This document shows, in pieces, positions 52,198 through 61,282 of a stretch of 61,473 bases of DNA (positions are counted from its first letter, which is position 1; every line of letters starts with the position of its first letter). This DNA comes from an uncultured Saprospiraceae bacterium. Its GTDB lineage: Bacteria > Bacteroidota > Bacteroidia > Chitinophagales > Saprospiraceae. Below the pieces are notes generated by a model that was given only the letters and a program-made list of their open reading frames with translations, did no database searches and was not told where the DNA came from. Where the stretch lies: positions 1 to 61,473 of the forward strand of contig CALJVJ010000105.1 in NCBI GenBank assembly GCA_937974625.1, given 5' to 3'. The position numbers and the translations under genes were made by a program.

Positions 52198-53490
52198 ATG
52201 TCTCCATATTTATTATACTCAGATGGACAAGGAAATGTCTTTGAAGACATGTCGCTTTTTGCCTGTGGTAGAAGTAGTCATTATATTCAACCAGTTCCAC
52301 AGGAAGATTGGATTGTTTTACCAGAAGGAGGTTCTTTGTATGAATTACCTGGACGAAGAGGTGTCGGAATTGATGTAAGAACAGGTGAACTGCGAGAATG
52401 TCTTCTAGGATGGGCTATGGCGGCATTTATCCCTCCTGCTCATACAGGTACTTTAATGGCTGCTTATACAAGTGATGAAGATGCAGAAGTTTTACCCTTA
52501 TTTTGTTATACCGCAGTAGGGTGGAATGAATCGGATGATGAATTTTATGTAACGGCGGTTAGAATCGAATCTGATATTCGACAAGAAGCTGAAGGGTTTG
52601 ATGAAGAAAGAGTAGAAACTGGGGTAGCGGAACTAAGAGCAAAATACCCAAATAATAGAGTCGTAGAACATTTGGCAAATAATTGTGCATTGACTTACGA
52701 ATGTCCTGCCGCTAGAAATTATTTTATGGGCCGTTGGGAATGTCCAATTCCGAGTTCTCCTGCTTGTAATTCTAATTGTTTGGGCTGTATTTCTTTGCAG
52801 CCTGAAGATGAAGTAATTGGGTCTAGTCATGACCGTTTACAGTTTAAACCCTCAGCAGGAGAAATAGTGGAATATACGGTACCCCATTTAATGGAAGCTG
52901 AGTTCCCAATTGTTTCTTTTGGTCAAGGCTGTGAAGGGGAACCTTTACTAATGTGGGAAACTATTCGAGAAGCCATTTTACAAATCAGAAAATTTACAGA
53001 TAAGGGAAGCATCAATATTAATACGAATGCTAGTAAACCTGAAGCCGTCAAGGCTTTATGTGAGGCAGGGTTAGACAGTATTCGAGTGAGTACTAATTCT
53101 TTCCAAAAAGCTTTATACGACCCTTACTATCGACCTAATAATTATCAATTTGAAGATATTATTGAAAGTATTAAGGTGGTCAATGGTTATGGCGGTTGGA
53201 CCAGTATCAACTATTTTGTTTTTCCTGGGGTAACAGATAGCGTAGCAGAATATGAGGCTTTGCGCAAAGTGATTAAAGATACAGGGTTAAAGATGATACA
53301 ATGGCGAAATTTCAATATTGACCCAGATTGGTATTTAAAGCGAATCGGTTTAGAAGATGCGGGAGAATGTTTAGGTGTTAAACAATTAATGGATTTAATT
53401 AAAGAAGAATTTCCGCATATTAAATATGGCTATTTTAATCCGCCGATTGAGCGCATTAAAGGAGATTACGAAAAGAACTTTGCACATTAA
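52198..53490 (+). CDS. Radical SAM protein of unknown substrate
   Basis: 430 residues, cytoplasmic. Residues 1-185 are an N-terminal domain I do not recognise; it is mostly beta (FEDMSLFACGRSSHYIQP, LPEGGSLYELPGRRGVGI). The radical SAM cluster motif CX3CX2C is at Cys190, Cys194, Cys197 (ACNSNCLGCISLQ), unusually far from the start. The core follows: FGQGCEGEPLL, ININTNASKPEAVKALCEAG, SIRVSTNSFQKALYDPYYRP, NYFVFPGVTDS. No SPASM or other extra cluster motif is seen at the C-terminus. It is a single-gene unit; no neighbour reveals a substrate. Confidence 0.88.
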   Translation: MSPYLLYSDGQGNVFEDMSLFACGRSSHYIQPVPQEDWIVLPEGGSLYELPGRRGVGIDVRTGELRECLLGWAMAAFIPPAHTGTLMAAYTSDEDAEVLPLFCYTAVGWNESDDEFYVTAVRIESDIRQEAEGFDEERVETGVAELRAKYPNNRVVEHLANNCALTYECPAARNYFMGRWECPIPSSPACNSNCLGCISLQPEDEVIGSSHDRLQFKPSAGEIVEYTVPHLMEAEFPIVSFGQGCEGEPLLMWETIREAILQIRKFTDKGSININTNASKPEAVKALCEAGLDSIRVSTNSFQKALYDPYYRPNNYQFEDIIESIKVVNGYGGWTSINYFVFPGVTDSVAEYEALRKVIKDTGLKMIQWRNFNIDPDWYLKRIGLEDAGECLGVKQLMDLIKEEFPHIKYGYFNPPIERIKGDYEKNFAH

Positions 53491-53504
53491 ATCCACATTC
53501 CCAT

Positions 53505-53537
53505 AACCTTCCAAGGGTTCCAAACCCTTGGAAGGTT
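53505..53537. terminator. Palindromic CCAAGGG repeat, probable terminator (copy 2)
   Basis: A 15-bp perfect stem AACCTTCCAAGGGTT (53505-53519) with 53523-53537, loop CCA. It is almost the same palindrome as at 13401-13435. It lies 14 bases after the radical SAM stop. Confidence 0.7.
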
Positions 53538-53567
53538 TATAGAACCACTTCTATAAACGATTTTATA

Positions 53568-54257
53568 TTGGAAAGCCCACCACTTCACCTACCAATCATT
53601 TTCGAAAATAAACATTGGCTAGCCGTCAATAAAATACCCAAATTATCCGTAGAAAGAAGCCCTTATGGCGAACCGACCATCGAATCCTTAGTTTTTGACC
53701 ATCTTTCTAATTCCTATAAAAACCCCTATGTAGGTATTATCCATCGATTAGATAGAGTAACGACAGGCGTTTTATTATTTGCTAAAAGAAAAAGTACGCT
53801 TCGAAAAATTAATGAGCAATTTCGTAATAGAATTATAAAAAAGACCTATTTAGCAATCGTAGAAAATGCGCCCATCAAGTCGAAAGCTACCTTAACTAAT
53901 TTTTTGTGGAAAGATAGAGAACAGAAAAAAGGAAGAGTTAGCCCTACAAAAATAAAAGGCAGTAAAGAATGTATTTTGAGTTACGAGATTATCGGTCAAA
54001 ATGAATTTGGTTATTTACTTAAAGTCCAACCTATTACAGGTAAATATCATCAAATCAGAGTTCAATTATCACATATAGGGTGTCCTATTTTGGGAGACGA
54101 AAAATATGGGGCAACGAAAAACCACTCTCCTAACTCCGTCGCACTTCATGCTTGGAAAATAACTTTGACAAATCCTACTACTGAAACACCAATTACCTTA
54201 GTCGCTCCTTTACAAGAAAATCTATGGTGGCAAGATTTTGAAGAAATCTTATCCTAA
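53568..54257 (+). CDS. RluA-family pseudouridine synthase
   Basis: 229 residues, a catalytic domain only; there is no S4 domain in front. The family signature is IIHRLDRVTTGVLLFAK with catalytic Asp62. Other blocks: IIKKTYLAIV, YLLKVQPITGKYHQIRVQLS and GCPILGDEKYG. It isomerises uridine in rRNA or tRNA; short S4-less forms include RluA and TruC, so the exact target is open. The annotated start is TTG at 53568; no ATG lies near the conserved N-terminus, so the exact start is uncertain. Confidence 0.92.
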   Translation: MESPPLHLPIIFENKHWLAVNKIPKLSVERSPYGEPTIESLVFDHLSNSYKNPYVGIIHRLDRVTTGVLLFAKRKSTLRKINEQFRNRIIKKTYLAIVENAPIKSKATLTNFLWKDREQKKGRVSPTKIKGSKECILSYEIIGQNEFGYLLKVQPITGKYHQIRVQLSHIGCPILGDEKYGATKNHSPNSVALHAWKITLTNPTTETPITLVAPLQENLWWQDFEEILS

Positions 54258-54284
54258 AAAGACAAAAAATAGACATAATTCTAG

Positions 54285-54292
54285 TAATTTTG
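54285..54292 (+). promoter_or_regulatory. Putative -7 box of the small membrane gene
   Basis: TAATTTTG, 61 bases before the ATG at 54354. Confidence 0.4.
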
Positions 54293-54353
54293 CTGTCCCG
54301 ATTCCTATCGTGGACGAATTTACCCGGCTACTAATTTTTAAAAAATATAATTT

Positions 54354-54731
54354 ATGCGAGCAAGCACAGAACCAGCAAAGCTTGAAATTAATGGTATGTT
54401 TTGGGCTCATCTTTTTGTTACAAGTTTGGCTTGGGTAGGCCCTTTCTTCTTTTCATGGTATATTATGATTTTTGCGTATATCTGCGTACAAATGCAGTAT
54501 CAGATTTTTAATAAATGTTTGATGAACGAAGGTCACGAGTTAGGAGAAGAAGACAATAATACGTTTTACCATTACATCTTTACAAAAATGGGCATGACTT
54601 TAGAACGTAAAGCAGTAAAGCTTTTTGTTAGAAAGCGATTAAATTATATTCTTGGGGCTATTGCTATCTTTTGGCAAGTTTATTTAGGTTTTGAACCATT
54701 ATTGTTCTTTTCAAATAGTTTACCGTTTTAA
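54354..54731 (+). CDS. Small membrane protein of unknown function
   Basis: 125 residues with two hydrophobic segments near 17-46 (HLFVTSLAWVGPFFFSWYIM and beyond) and one near 95-118 (YILGAIAIFWQVYLGFEPLL). Between them is a soluble loop with acidic and aromatic residues (LMNEGHELGEEDNNTFYHYI). No family recognised. It is probably an inner-membrane protein. It stands alone between the RluA-type gene and trpB, 160 bases from the latter. Confidence 0.75.
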   Translation: MRASTEPAKLEINGMFWAHLFVTSLAWVGPFFFSWYIMIFAYICVQMQYQIFNKCLMNEGHELGEEDNNTFYHYIFTKMGMTLERKAVKLFVRKRLNYILGAIAIFWQVYLGFEPLLFFSNSLPF

Positions 54732-54891
54732 TAGCCGACAGGTGCTAGAAAAGGAGTAATTCTCCCTGTCTACTTTGAATGTAATTTTTCAAGAAATTTG
54801 AAACTTAATAGCCATTATTTTGGGTTTAAGAGTATGAACTGTTTTGTTATTAGAAGCAGGTTATACATTAAAAGCACATCAATTAAATTAT

Positions 54892-56103
54892 ATGACCGCA
54901 ACACCGACCGTTAAATCAGCATATGCAGTAGACAATCGAGGCTATTATGGCGAATTTGGAGGCGCCTTTATCCCAGAGATGTTACATCCTAATATTGAAG
55001 AACTGCGCAATGTATACTTAGAAATAAGTCAAGAAGCAGGTTTTCAAAAGGAGTTTCAAGGCTTGTTAAAAGATTACGTTGGTCGACCAACTCCACTTTA
55101 CTACGCAAAAAGACTTTCCAAGCATTATAAGACCAATATTTATTTAAAACGGGAAGACCTCAATCATACGGGGGCACATAAGGTCAATAATACTATTGGT
55201 CAGATTTTATTAGCTAAAAGGTTAGGTAAAAAACGAATTATTGCAGAAACAGGTGCAGGGCAACACGGAGTTGCTACAGCGACCGTTTGTGCGCTAATGG
55301 GCATGCCTTGTATTGTGTACATGGGGGCGATTGACATCAAACGTCAAGCACCAAATGTGTCTAGAATGAAAATGTTAGGAGCAGAAGTTCGTCCTGCATT
55401 AAGTGGGAGTCAGACATTGAAAGATGCAACGAATGAAGCGATTAGAGATTGGATTAATAATCCAGCAGACACACATTACATCATTGGGTCAGCGATTGGA
55501 CCTCATCCTTATCCAGATATGGTTACTCGATTTCAATCGGTCATTAGTGAAGAAATCAAATGGCAATTGAAAGAGCAAACTGGTAAAGAGAATCCCGATG
55601 CATTAATTGCTTGTATTGGTGGTGGAAGTAACGCAGCAGGAACCTTCTATCATTATTTAGATGAATTAGATGTTAGATTAATTGCAGTTGAAGCTGCGGG
55701 CTTGGGTATCAATAGCGGAGAGTCAGCTGCAACAAGCGTATTGGGGACCAAAGGAATCATCCATGGTTGCCGAACACTTTTAATGCAAACAAAAGATGGG
55801 CAAATTGTAGAACCTTATTCTATTTCAGCAGGTTTAGATTATCCCGGAATTGGACCAATGCATGCACATTTGATTGATACAGGTAGAGCAGAAGCGGTCA
55901 GTATCACAGATGATGATGCTCTTAAAGCAGCTTACTTTTTGACTAGAACAGAAGGCATTATCCCTGCGTTAGAATCAGCACATGCCTTTGCAGCCTTGGA
56001 TTATATTAAATACAAAGAAGATGACGTGATTGTAATTAATTTATCCGGTCGTGGCGATAAAGATTTAAGTACATTTATCGAGCATATTGAGAAATATGGT
56101 TAA
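54892..56103 (+). CDS. trpB: Tryptophan synthase beta subunit
   Basis: 403 residues from the ATG at 54892; a TTG at 54844 would add 16 residues that are not part of the family. It joins indole and serine to tryptophan using PLP. The cofactor Lys97 sits in HTGAHKVNN; the glycine loop is [10 protein letters not shown], and [15 protein letters not shown] starts the protein as usual. Its partner trpA is 3.2 kb downstream, separated by a TonB-dependent receptor and its own hairpin, so the two subunits are not in one tight operon. Confidence 0.97.
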   Translation: MTATPTVKSAYAVDNRGYYGEFGGAFIPEMLHPNIEELRNVYLEISQEAGFQKEFQGLLKDYVGRPTPLYYAKRLSKHYKTNIYLKREDLNHTGAHKVNNTIGQILLAKRLGKKRIIAETGAGQHGVATATVCALMGMPCIVYMGAIDIKRQAPNVSRMKMLGAEVRPALSGSQTLKDATNEAIRDWINNPADTHYIIGSAIGPHPYPDMVTRFQSVISEEIKWQLKEQTGKENPDALIACIGGGSNAAGTFYHYLDELDVRLIAVEAAGLGINSGESAATSVLGTKGIIHGCRTLLMQTKDGQIVEPYSISAGLDYPGIGPMHAHLIDTGRAEAVSITDDDALKAAYFLTRTEGIIPALESAHAFAALDYIKYKEDDVIVINLSGRGDKDLSTFIEHIEKYG

Positions 56104-56117
56104 TATCTGTAGTAAGA

Positions 56118-56184
56118 ATATAAAATGAAAGTGGCTCTTTTGAAAATGAAAATAATTTTTAAAAGAGCCACTTTCATTTTATAT
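56118..56184. terminator. Long hairpin after trpB (24-bp perfect stem)
   Basis: A 24-bp perfect inverted repeat (56118-56141 with 56161-56184) with a 19-base loop that is itself A+T rich. It starts 14 bases after the trpB stop. Length is unusual for a terminator; compare the 23-bp stem at 4393-4458. Confidence 0.75.
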
Positions 56185-56272
56185 CTAATCTTCACAAGGA
56201 GTGATTAAATTGCAACGTATTACTTTACAAATACAAGGCTAATATTTTTTAGCATCTTCTACCTTCTATTAT

Positions 56273-56280
56273 TATCTTTG
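56273..56280 (+). promoter_or_regulatory. Putative -7 box of the TonB-dependent receptor gene
   Basis: TATCTTTG, 35 bases before the ATG at 56316. With the terminator behind trpB it supports independent transcription of the receptor. Confidence 0.45.
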
Positions 56281-56315
56281 CTTTCCTTTTGTAATAAAAA
56301 ACATAAATAAAACTA

Positions 56316-59168
56316 ATGGGAAATTATCTACAAAAAATCCTCTTCCTTTCTTCTTTACTTTTTTTTGTTAACATTTCGATGTTTGCCCAGACAACAATTT
56401 CAGGAACTATTACTGATAATGATGGCAGTGCATTAAGTGGGGCTAGTATCTTTATTGTCAATAATAACCAAGGCACGCTAAGTGATGACAATGGATTATT
56501 TGCACTAGAAGTATCCGAAGTAGGAAATTACGATGTAGTTATATCTTATTTGGGTAGAAAAGTAGAAAATAGGCGAATTGAAATAGGAAATACTCCTTAT
56601 ACATTAAACCTACAATTAACACCTGACCCATTGGAGTTGGGAAGTGTTATTGTAACAGGTACCTTTAATGAAGCTTCTCGTTTGGCTTCGTCTATTGCAA
56701 GTTCTACGCTTTCTCAAAAAGACATTCAGAATAGTGCAGCTATAGGGACCGCAGAATTATTGGGAAAGGTCACAGGTACTTTTGTAGATGCATCAGCAGG
56801 GTCTATTTATACCAGAGTTTATTCTAGAGGGATTTCTTCTTCTGCGGAAGATGACATTGGTTGGTACTATATGTCATTGCAAGAAGATGGTCTACCCGTT
56901 ACAAATTATCAAACCACGTATTATGGTCCTGATTTATTCCATCGGGCAGATTTGACAACTCGAAGGTTGGAAGCTGTTCGTGGTGGGTCTGCTGTGATTA
57001 CCAGCGCAAATGCACCAGGCGGCATTTTTAATTTTATTTCAAAAACAGGAGGACCTGAGTTTGGTGGACAAATGTTAGTAACGGGCGGCTTACAGGGAGA
57101 AAATAATCCATTGTTACGTTACGATTTGAATTTAGGAGGATTGTTATCCAATAATGGATTGAGTTATAATATTGGAGGTTTTTATAGGTATGACCAAGGG
57201 GCAAGAAATACGGATATCAATTGGGAAAACGGTGGTCAATTAAAAGCAAATTTGACCAAGAAAACCAACAATGGGTTTATCAAAATTTATGGTAAATACC
57301 TAAATGACAAAGTCAATCGCTACCAAGGTTTAGCAGCGACGAATTGGGCAGACCCAACACCGGCCTTCGGACAGAGTTTTAATAATACCGCTTTAAATTT
57401 ACCAAAACTATCCACTAATATTCCAGATGGTCGAGTAGTAGGAAATGATGCGAATGCTACTTATGCGTATAATACAGATGATGGCGTAAAAACGAAAGAT
57501 TTAGCTTTAGGATTAGATATTTTACATGCGGTAAATGGTTGGAATATTCGGTCCAATTTTAAAGTCAGTGATAAAAGCGCAGATTGGAATGCGACGATAG
57601 CGAATCAGCCTTTAGGTTTAGAAGGATTCTTCCCTTACTTATTAAGTGGTATCGACCCAACTTTTCAGAATATCCCTTTAGGTCAAGTCGTATTTAGGGA
57701 TGCAAATAGCAGTGATGTATTAGCACGAGTTAATAATTTTGGTATTCTTGGACCATTCCAAGGTCAGCCTGCCTCCTTTGATTATATCGAAGGTCGTTTA
57801 CCAAACGATGCTGTGTTAGGAATTGCGCCTTGGAAGAAAGTAGACGCAGCAACTGAATTCATGGAGCAATTAACGATTAGCAAGCAAGTCAACAACCACT
57901 CGATTACGGGAGGTGCTTATTTTGCTTATTCTGACGTTGAATCTTTTACTTCTGCTAGTTTCGCTTACGCAACTTATGAAAACCAGCCAAGGAATCTATA
58001 TGTGACTTTAGAAAATGAAGGTTCTCCTGTGATTGAATTATCTGACAAAGCAGGAATTTCTAATCATGGCGGATTATTATATAACCGAGGAGATGCAAAA
58101 ATCACCCAATTTGCTTTGTTTTTAAATGATAATATTCAAGTTCAAGATAAACTAAATATTGATGCAGGATTAAGGTATGAAACGATTGGCCATAAAGGAG
58201 AAAAAGATAGGGGTACGCCGACATTCGCACTAGGAGGAATTGATGGTGATGAAACAACAGCTTATAATAATTCTGTTTTAGTAGCAGGACAAAAAGACCC
58301 TTTCGATTTTAAATACGATTATTTGTCTTGGTCTCTTGGGTTAAATTATTTGCTAACCGAAGATATTGCTTTATTTGGTCGTTTGTCCAACGGTCATAAA
58401 GCTCCAGAAATGAATTACTATTTTAATAATTTCGGTGGAGTGCCTATTGACGAAGCAGGAACAGTACAAGATATATTTCAAGGGGAATTGGGCATGAAAA
58501 TTATTTCTCCAAAATTCAGCTTATTTACCACTGCTTTTTATAGTCAGTTAGATAATATTGCTTTTTCAGAGTTTGTCTTAGACCAACAAGGTGATGGTAT
58601 TTTCTTTACCCCAATTCAGTTAAATAAAACAACAACTATCGGATTAGAAATAGAAGGAAACCTTTCATTATCTAATAACTTTGACTTAAATATAAAAGGG
58701 ACATTCCAAAATGCGGAAGCTACTAGATTCATTGTCTATAATGCCAATGAAACGATTGATCCTATTGATGATGAAACGATTGATTACTCAGGTAATAAAG
58801 TTCCTCATAATCCAAATGTAATGCTAGAAATAAGTCCAATTTACAAGAAAGACAAAATCAATATTTTTGCAACTTGGCGCTATATGGGCGAGCGAGAGGG
58901 GAATGTGGCAAATGCTTTCCAACTACCAGCTTTCTCCACAATCAATGCAGGTATTGGTTATCAATTAAACAAAAGCGTAAATATTTCTTTAATCGCTAAT
59001 AATTTACTCAATTCAACAGGGCTAATGAATTTCTTCGGACCTAATGAATTTGGTAGTAATTCTAATGCTGCTAACGAAAATTTTATTAATGACAACCCTA
59101 ACGCCTCTTTTGTCGTATTTCCTATCAGTCCTCGTTCAATCTTTTTGAAAGTAGGCTATGATTTTTAA
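56316..59168 (+). CDS. TonB-dependent outer-membrane receptor
   Basis: 950 residues. Signal peptide 1-25. Residues about 27-107 are a carboxypeptidase-regulatory-like module (TISGTITDNDGSALSGASIF), usual for Bacteroidota receptors. The plug is about 115-245 (GSVIVTGTFNEASRL, VYSRGISSSAEDD, RLEAVRGGSAVITSANAPGG), then a 22-strand-type barrel ending SPRSIFLKVGYDF. The plug style resembles FecA/siderophore receptors rather than SusC, and no SusD gene follows, so uptake of an iron complex or other small ligand is a guess. It sits between trpB and trpA, which is unexpected. Confidence 0.94.
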   Translation: MGNYLQKILFLSSLLFFVNISMFAQTTISGTITDNDGSALSGASIFIVNNNQGTLSDDNGLFALEVSEVGNYDVVISYLGRKVENRRIEIGNTPYTLNLQLTPDPLELGSVIVTGTFNEASRLASSIASSTLSQKDIQNSAAIGTAELLGKVTGTFVDASAGSIYTRVYSRGISSSAEDDIGWYYMSLQEDGLPVTNYQTTYYGPDLFHRADLTTRRLEAVRGGSAVITSANAPGGIFNFISKTGGPEFGGQMLVTGGLQGENNPLLRYDLNLGGLLSNNGLSYNIGGFYRYDQGARNTDINWENGGQLKANLTKKTNNGFIKIYGKYLNDKVNRYQGLAATNWADPTPAFGQSFNNTALNLPKLSTNIPDGRVVGNDANATYAYNTDDGVKTKDLALGLDILHAVNGWNIRSNFKVSDKSADWNATIANQPLGLEGFFPYLLSGIDPTFQNIPLGQVVFRDANSSDVLARVNNFGILGPFQGQPASFDYIEGRLPNDAVLGIAPWKKVDAATEFMEQLTISKQVNNHSITGGAYFAYSDVESFTSASFAYATYENQPRNLYVTLENEGSPVIELSDKAGISNHGGLLYNRGDAKITQFALFLNDNIQVQDKLNIDAGLRYETIGHKGEKDRGTPTFALGGIDGDETTAYNNSVLVAGQKDPFDFKYDYLSWSLGLNYLLTEDIALFGRLSNGHKAPEMNYYFNNFGGVPIDEAGTVQDIFQGELGMKIISPKFSLFTTAFYSQLDNIAFSEFVLDQQGDGIFFTPIQLNKTTTIGLEIEGNLSLSNNFDLNIKGTFQNAEATRFIVYNANETIDPIDDETIDYSGNKVPHNPNVMLEISPIYKKDKINIFATWRYMGEREGNVANAFQLPAFSTINAGIGYQLNKSVNISLIANNLLNSTGLMNFFGPNEFGSNSNAANENFINDNPNASFVVFPISPRSIFLKVGYDF

Positions 59169-59180
59169 AGATAGGTACAA

Positions 59181-59254
59181 AGGTATAGAGGTGTAAAGGT
59201 ACAGGGGAAACCCTCTACTCCTCTATACCTTTATACCTTTATACCTCTATACCT
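59181..59254. repeat. AGGTATA-type inverted and tandem repeat before trpA
   Basis: AGGTATAGAGGTGTAAAGGTA (59181-59201) is nearly the complement of 59234-59254 (one position differs). Short units such as TACCTTTATACC and ACCTCTATACC repeat within it. It can fold into a long hairpin and fills the gap between the receptor gene and trpA. Confidence 0.75.
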
Positions 59255-59261
59255 TCAAAAC

Positions 59262-60050
59262 ATGAATAGATTAGACAACCTTTTTGCAACAAAGAAGAAA
59301 GATATTTTAAATGTCTATTTCACCGCAGGTCACCCAAATTTGAATGATACGGAAGATATCATTTTAACATTAGAAGCAGCAGGGGTAGATTTAATTGAAT
59401 TAGGAATGCCCTATTCTGACCCAATGGCAGATGGGCCAACCATTCAAGATAGTAGCACCGTAGCCTTGAAAAATGGAATGAACGTAGAATTGCTATTCGA
59501 ACAAGTAAAATCTGTTCGGGAAAAGACACAGATTCCATTAATTATGATGGGTTATTTTAATCAAGTAATGCAATTTGGCGAAGAGCGATTTTTTAGAAAA
59601 TGTGCAGAAGTTGGCGTAGATGGTTTGATATTACCTGACTTACCCGTTTATGTTTTTGAAGAAAAATATAAAGCCTTATTTGAAGCATTAGGCTTAAGAA
59701 TAAGTTTCTTAATTAGTCCACAGACTAGCGAAGAACGGATTCGTCAAATAGATGACTTAGCCAAAGGATTTATTTATATGGTTTCTAGTTCTTCTATAAC
59801 GGGTGCAAAATCTGGTATCTCAGACGAACAAATGGCTTATTTCAATCGCATCAATGAGATGCAGTTAAAAAATCCTCGATTGATAGGTTTTGGTATTTCT
59901 GACCATGCTACTTATTCCACAGCTTGTCAATTTAGTAGTGGGGCAATTATAGGAAGTGCTTTTATTAGAACCTTAGATAAAGCGACAGATTTGAAAGCCG
60001 CTATTAAAGGATTTGTGGATATGGTAAGGGAACCAGAAAAGGTAGCTTAG
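59262..60050 (+). CDS. trpA: Tryptophan synthase alpha subunit
   Basis: 262 residues, a TIM barrel. It cleaves indole-3-glycerol phosphate to indole. The signature is LIELGMPYSDPMADGPTIQD with catalytic Glu46 and Asp57. Other blocks: PLIMMGYFNQVMQFGEERFF, GVDGLILPDLPV, GFIYMVSSSSITGAKSGI and GFGISDHATYST. Its start lies 7 bases behind the inverted repeat, so that repeat may influence its translation. A strong hairpin follows the stop. Confidence 0.97.
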   Translation: MNRLDNLFATKKKDILNVYFTAGHPNLNDTEDIILTLEAAGVDLIELGMPYSDPMADGPTIQDSSTVALKNGMNVELLFEQVKSVREKTQIPLIMMGYFNQVMQFGEERFFRKCAEVGVDGLILPDLPVYVFEEKYKALFEALGLRISFLISPQTSEERIRQIDDLAKGFIYMVSSSSITGAKSGISDEQMAYFNRINEMQLKNPRLIGFGISDHATYSTACQFSSGAIIGSAFIRTLDKATDLKAAIKGFVDMVREPEKVA

Positions 60051-60057
60051 CGTTTGC

Positions 60058-60097
60058 ATAACCGTAACTTGGGCATTCCTGCCCAAGTTACGGTTAT
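60058..60097. terminator. Hairpin after trpA
   Basis: A 17-bp perfect stem ATAACCGTAACTTGGGC (60058-60074) with 60081-60097, loop ATTCCT. It starts 7 bases after the stop. Confidence 0.88.
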
Positions 60098-60103
60098 TTA
60101 CAA

Positions 60104-60139
60104 ATCGTAAAATCCGCTAAAACAAAACGATTTTACGAT
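60104..60139. promoter_or_regulatory. 10-bp inverted repeat upstream of the EamA gene
   Basis: ATCGTAAAAT (60104-60113) and its exact complement (60130-60139), 16 bases apart, ending 23 bases before the ATG at 60163. It could be an operator or a leader hairpin. Confidence 0.45.
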
Positions 60140-60162
60140 AAAGAACAAGCTACCTTTAGGTG

Positions 60163-61122
60163 ATGAGCAATACTTTCCGAAATAGTTATTTATTTGCTGC
60201 CATTATAACCGTAATTGGTGCTATCCTTTTTTCTACCAAAGCAGTAGTGGTTAAATTAGCTTACCAATATCCAATTGATAGCCTCTCCTTATTGGCTTTA
60301 AGGATGCTATTTTCTTTACCTTTCTTTATCGGAACCCTGCTATTTCAAAAAAACGTTGAAACTCAGATGCCCATCTTACGAAATGATTGGTGGAAAATGG
60401 CGGTTATCGGAATGTTAGGTTTCTATTGTGCCAGTTATCTAGATTTTCTTGGACTACAATATATTTCTGCTAGTTTAGAACGCATGGTTTTATACATCTA
60501 CCCGACTTTAGTCTTAATCATTTCAGCGATTGCTTTTAAAAAGAAAATCACAAAAATTCAATATATCGCCTTAGCGCTCTCCTATATAGGCGTAGCTATT
60601 ATTTTTTCAGGAAAAATCTCAACTGTAGGTAATAGCAATCCATTATTAGGTGCATTTTTTGTGTTCTTTGCGGCTTTGACCTATGCAATGTTTTTGGTCG
60701 GCAGTGGACAAATGTTACCAAGAATTGGTACTCGGCGGTTTACTTCTTATTCGATGATTGCCGCAGCTATAGCGGTTATATTAACCAATACCATCATCAA
60801 TGGTTTTGATTTATTAAAGTATCCTTTAGATGTTTATGGTTTAGCCTTATTTATGGCGGTCTTTGCCACCGTAGTTCCTACTTTTATGATAGCCGAAGGA
60901 ATTAGAATCATTGGCGCAAATAATTCGTCTATAATAGGAGCAATTGGTCCAGTTTCAACCATTATCTTGGCTTATATATTTTTAGGCGAACGACTCTACC
61001 CTATGCAGTTTTTAGGCACCCTTTTTGTCATTTCTGGCGTTTTAATTATTACATTAAATAAAAACAAACAGAAGATGGCGGAGGGCGAAGGACTTAGTGC
61101 AAAGGGTTTGAAGGAGAACTAA
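60163..61122 (+). CDS. EamA/DMT-family permease
   Basis: 319 residues from the ATG at 60163 (a GTG one codon earlier is possible). Ten hydrophobic segments in two five-helix halves mark two EamA domains: LFAAIITVIGAILFSTKAVV starts the first, LGAFFVFFAALTYAMFLVGS the second. FLGERLYPMQFLGTLFVISG is the usual end of the second EamA unit. Members export amino acids or other metabolites; the substrate is not visible. The basic C-terminus lies in the cytoplasm. Confidence 0.93.
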   Translation: MSNTFRNSYLFAAIITVIGAILFSTKAVVVKLAYQYPIDSLSLLALRMLFSLPFFIGTLLFQKNVETQMPILRNDWWKMAVIGMLGFYCASYLDFLGLQYISASLERMVLYIYPTLVLIISAIAFKKKITKIQYIALALSYIGVAIIFSGKISTVGNSNPLLGAFFVFFAALTYAMFLVGSGQMLPRIGTRRFTSYSMIAAAIAVILTNTIINGFDLLKYPLDVYGLALFMAVFATVVPTFMIAEGIRIIGANNSSIIGAIGPVSTIILAYIFLGERLYPMQFLGTLFVISGVLIITLNKNKQKMAEGEGLSAKGLKEN

Positions 61123-61137
61123 GATTACGTATTTTTG
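61107..61137 (+). promoter_or_regulatory. Putative promoter of nadE
   Basis: TTTG (61107-61110), 19 bases, TATTTTTG (61130-61137): an exact match to the Bacteroidota -33/-7 pattern. It overlaps the end of the EamA gene and precedes the nadE start by 145 bases. Confidence 0.65.
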
Positions 61138-61177
61138 TTTTCCATTAAAAAAGTAGAAAGTAATTATAAAAAAGTAA

Positions 61178-61269
61178 TTATTCGGAATCGAGATAATCTC
61201 TTTTCTATTAATGAAACCCGCCCGCATGACGCAGTCGGGCAGGTGGCTTCTAATCTCTATTCTGAATAA
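61178..61269. repeat. Composite inverted-repeat element with GC-rich core hairpin
   Basis: Outer arms TTATTCGGAATCGAGAT (61178-61194) and 61253-61269 pair at 15 of 17 positions. The core ACCCGCCCG (61216-61224) pairs with CGGGCAGGT (61236-61244) with one mismatch and is strikingly G+C rich in this genome. It occupies the leader of nadE. It may be a small non-autonomous mobile element or a structured leader. Confidence 0.6.
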
Positions 61270-61282
61270 AAATAAAGCAACA

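Noticed and set aside
54238..54438. Short frame overlapping the RluA-type gene and the small membrane gene
   Set aside because: It overlaps both neighbours in another frame and resembles no protein; the membrane gene at 54354 is the credible one.
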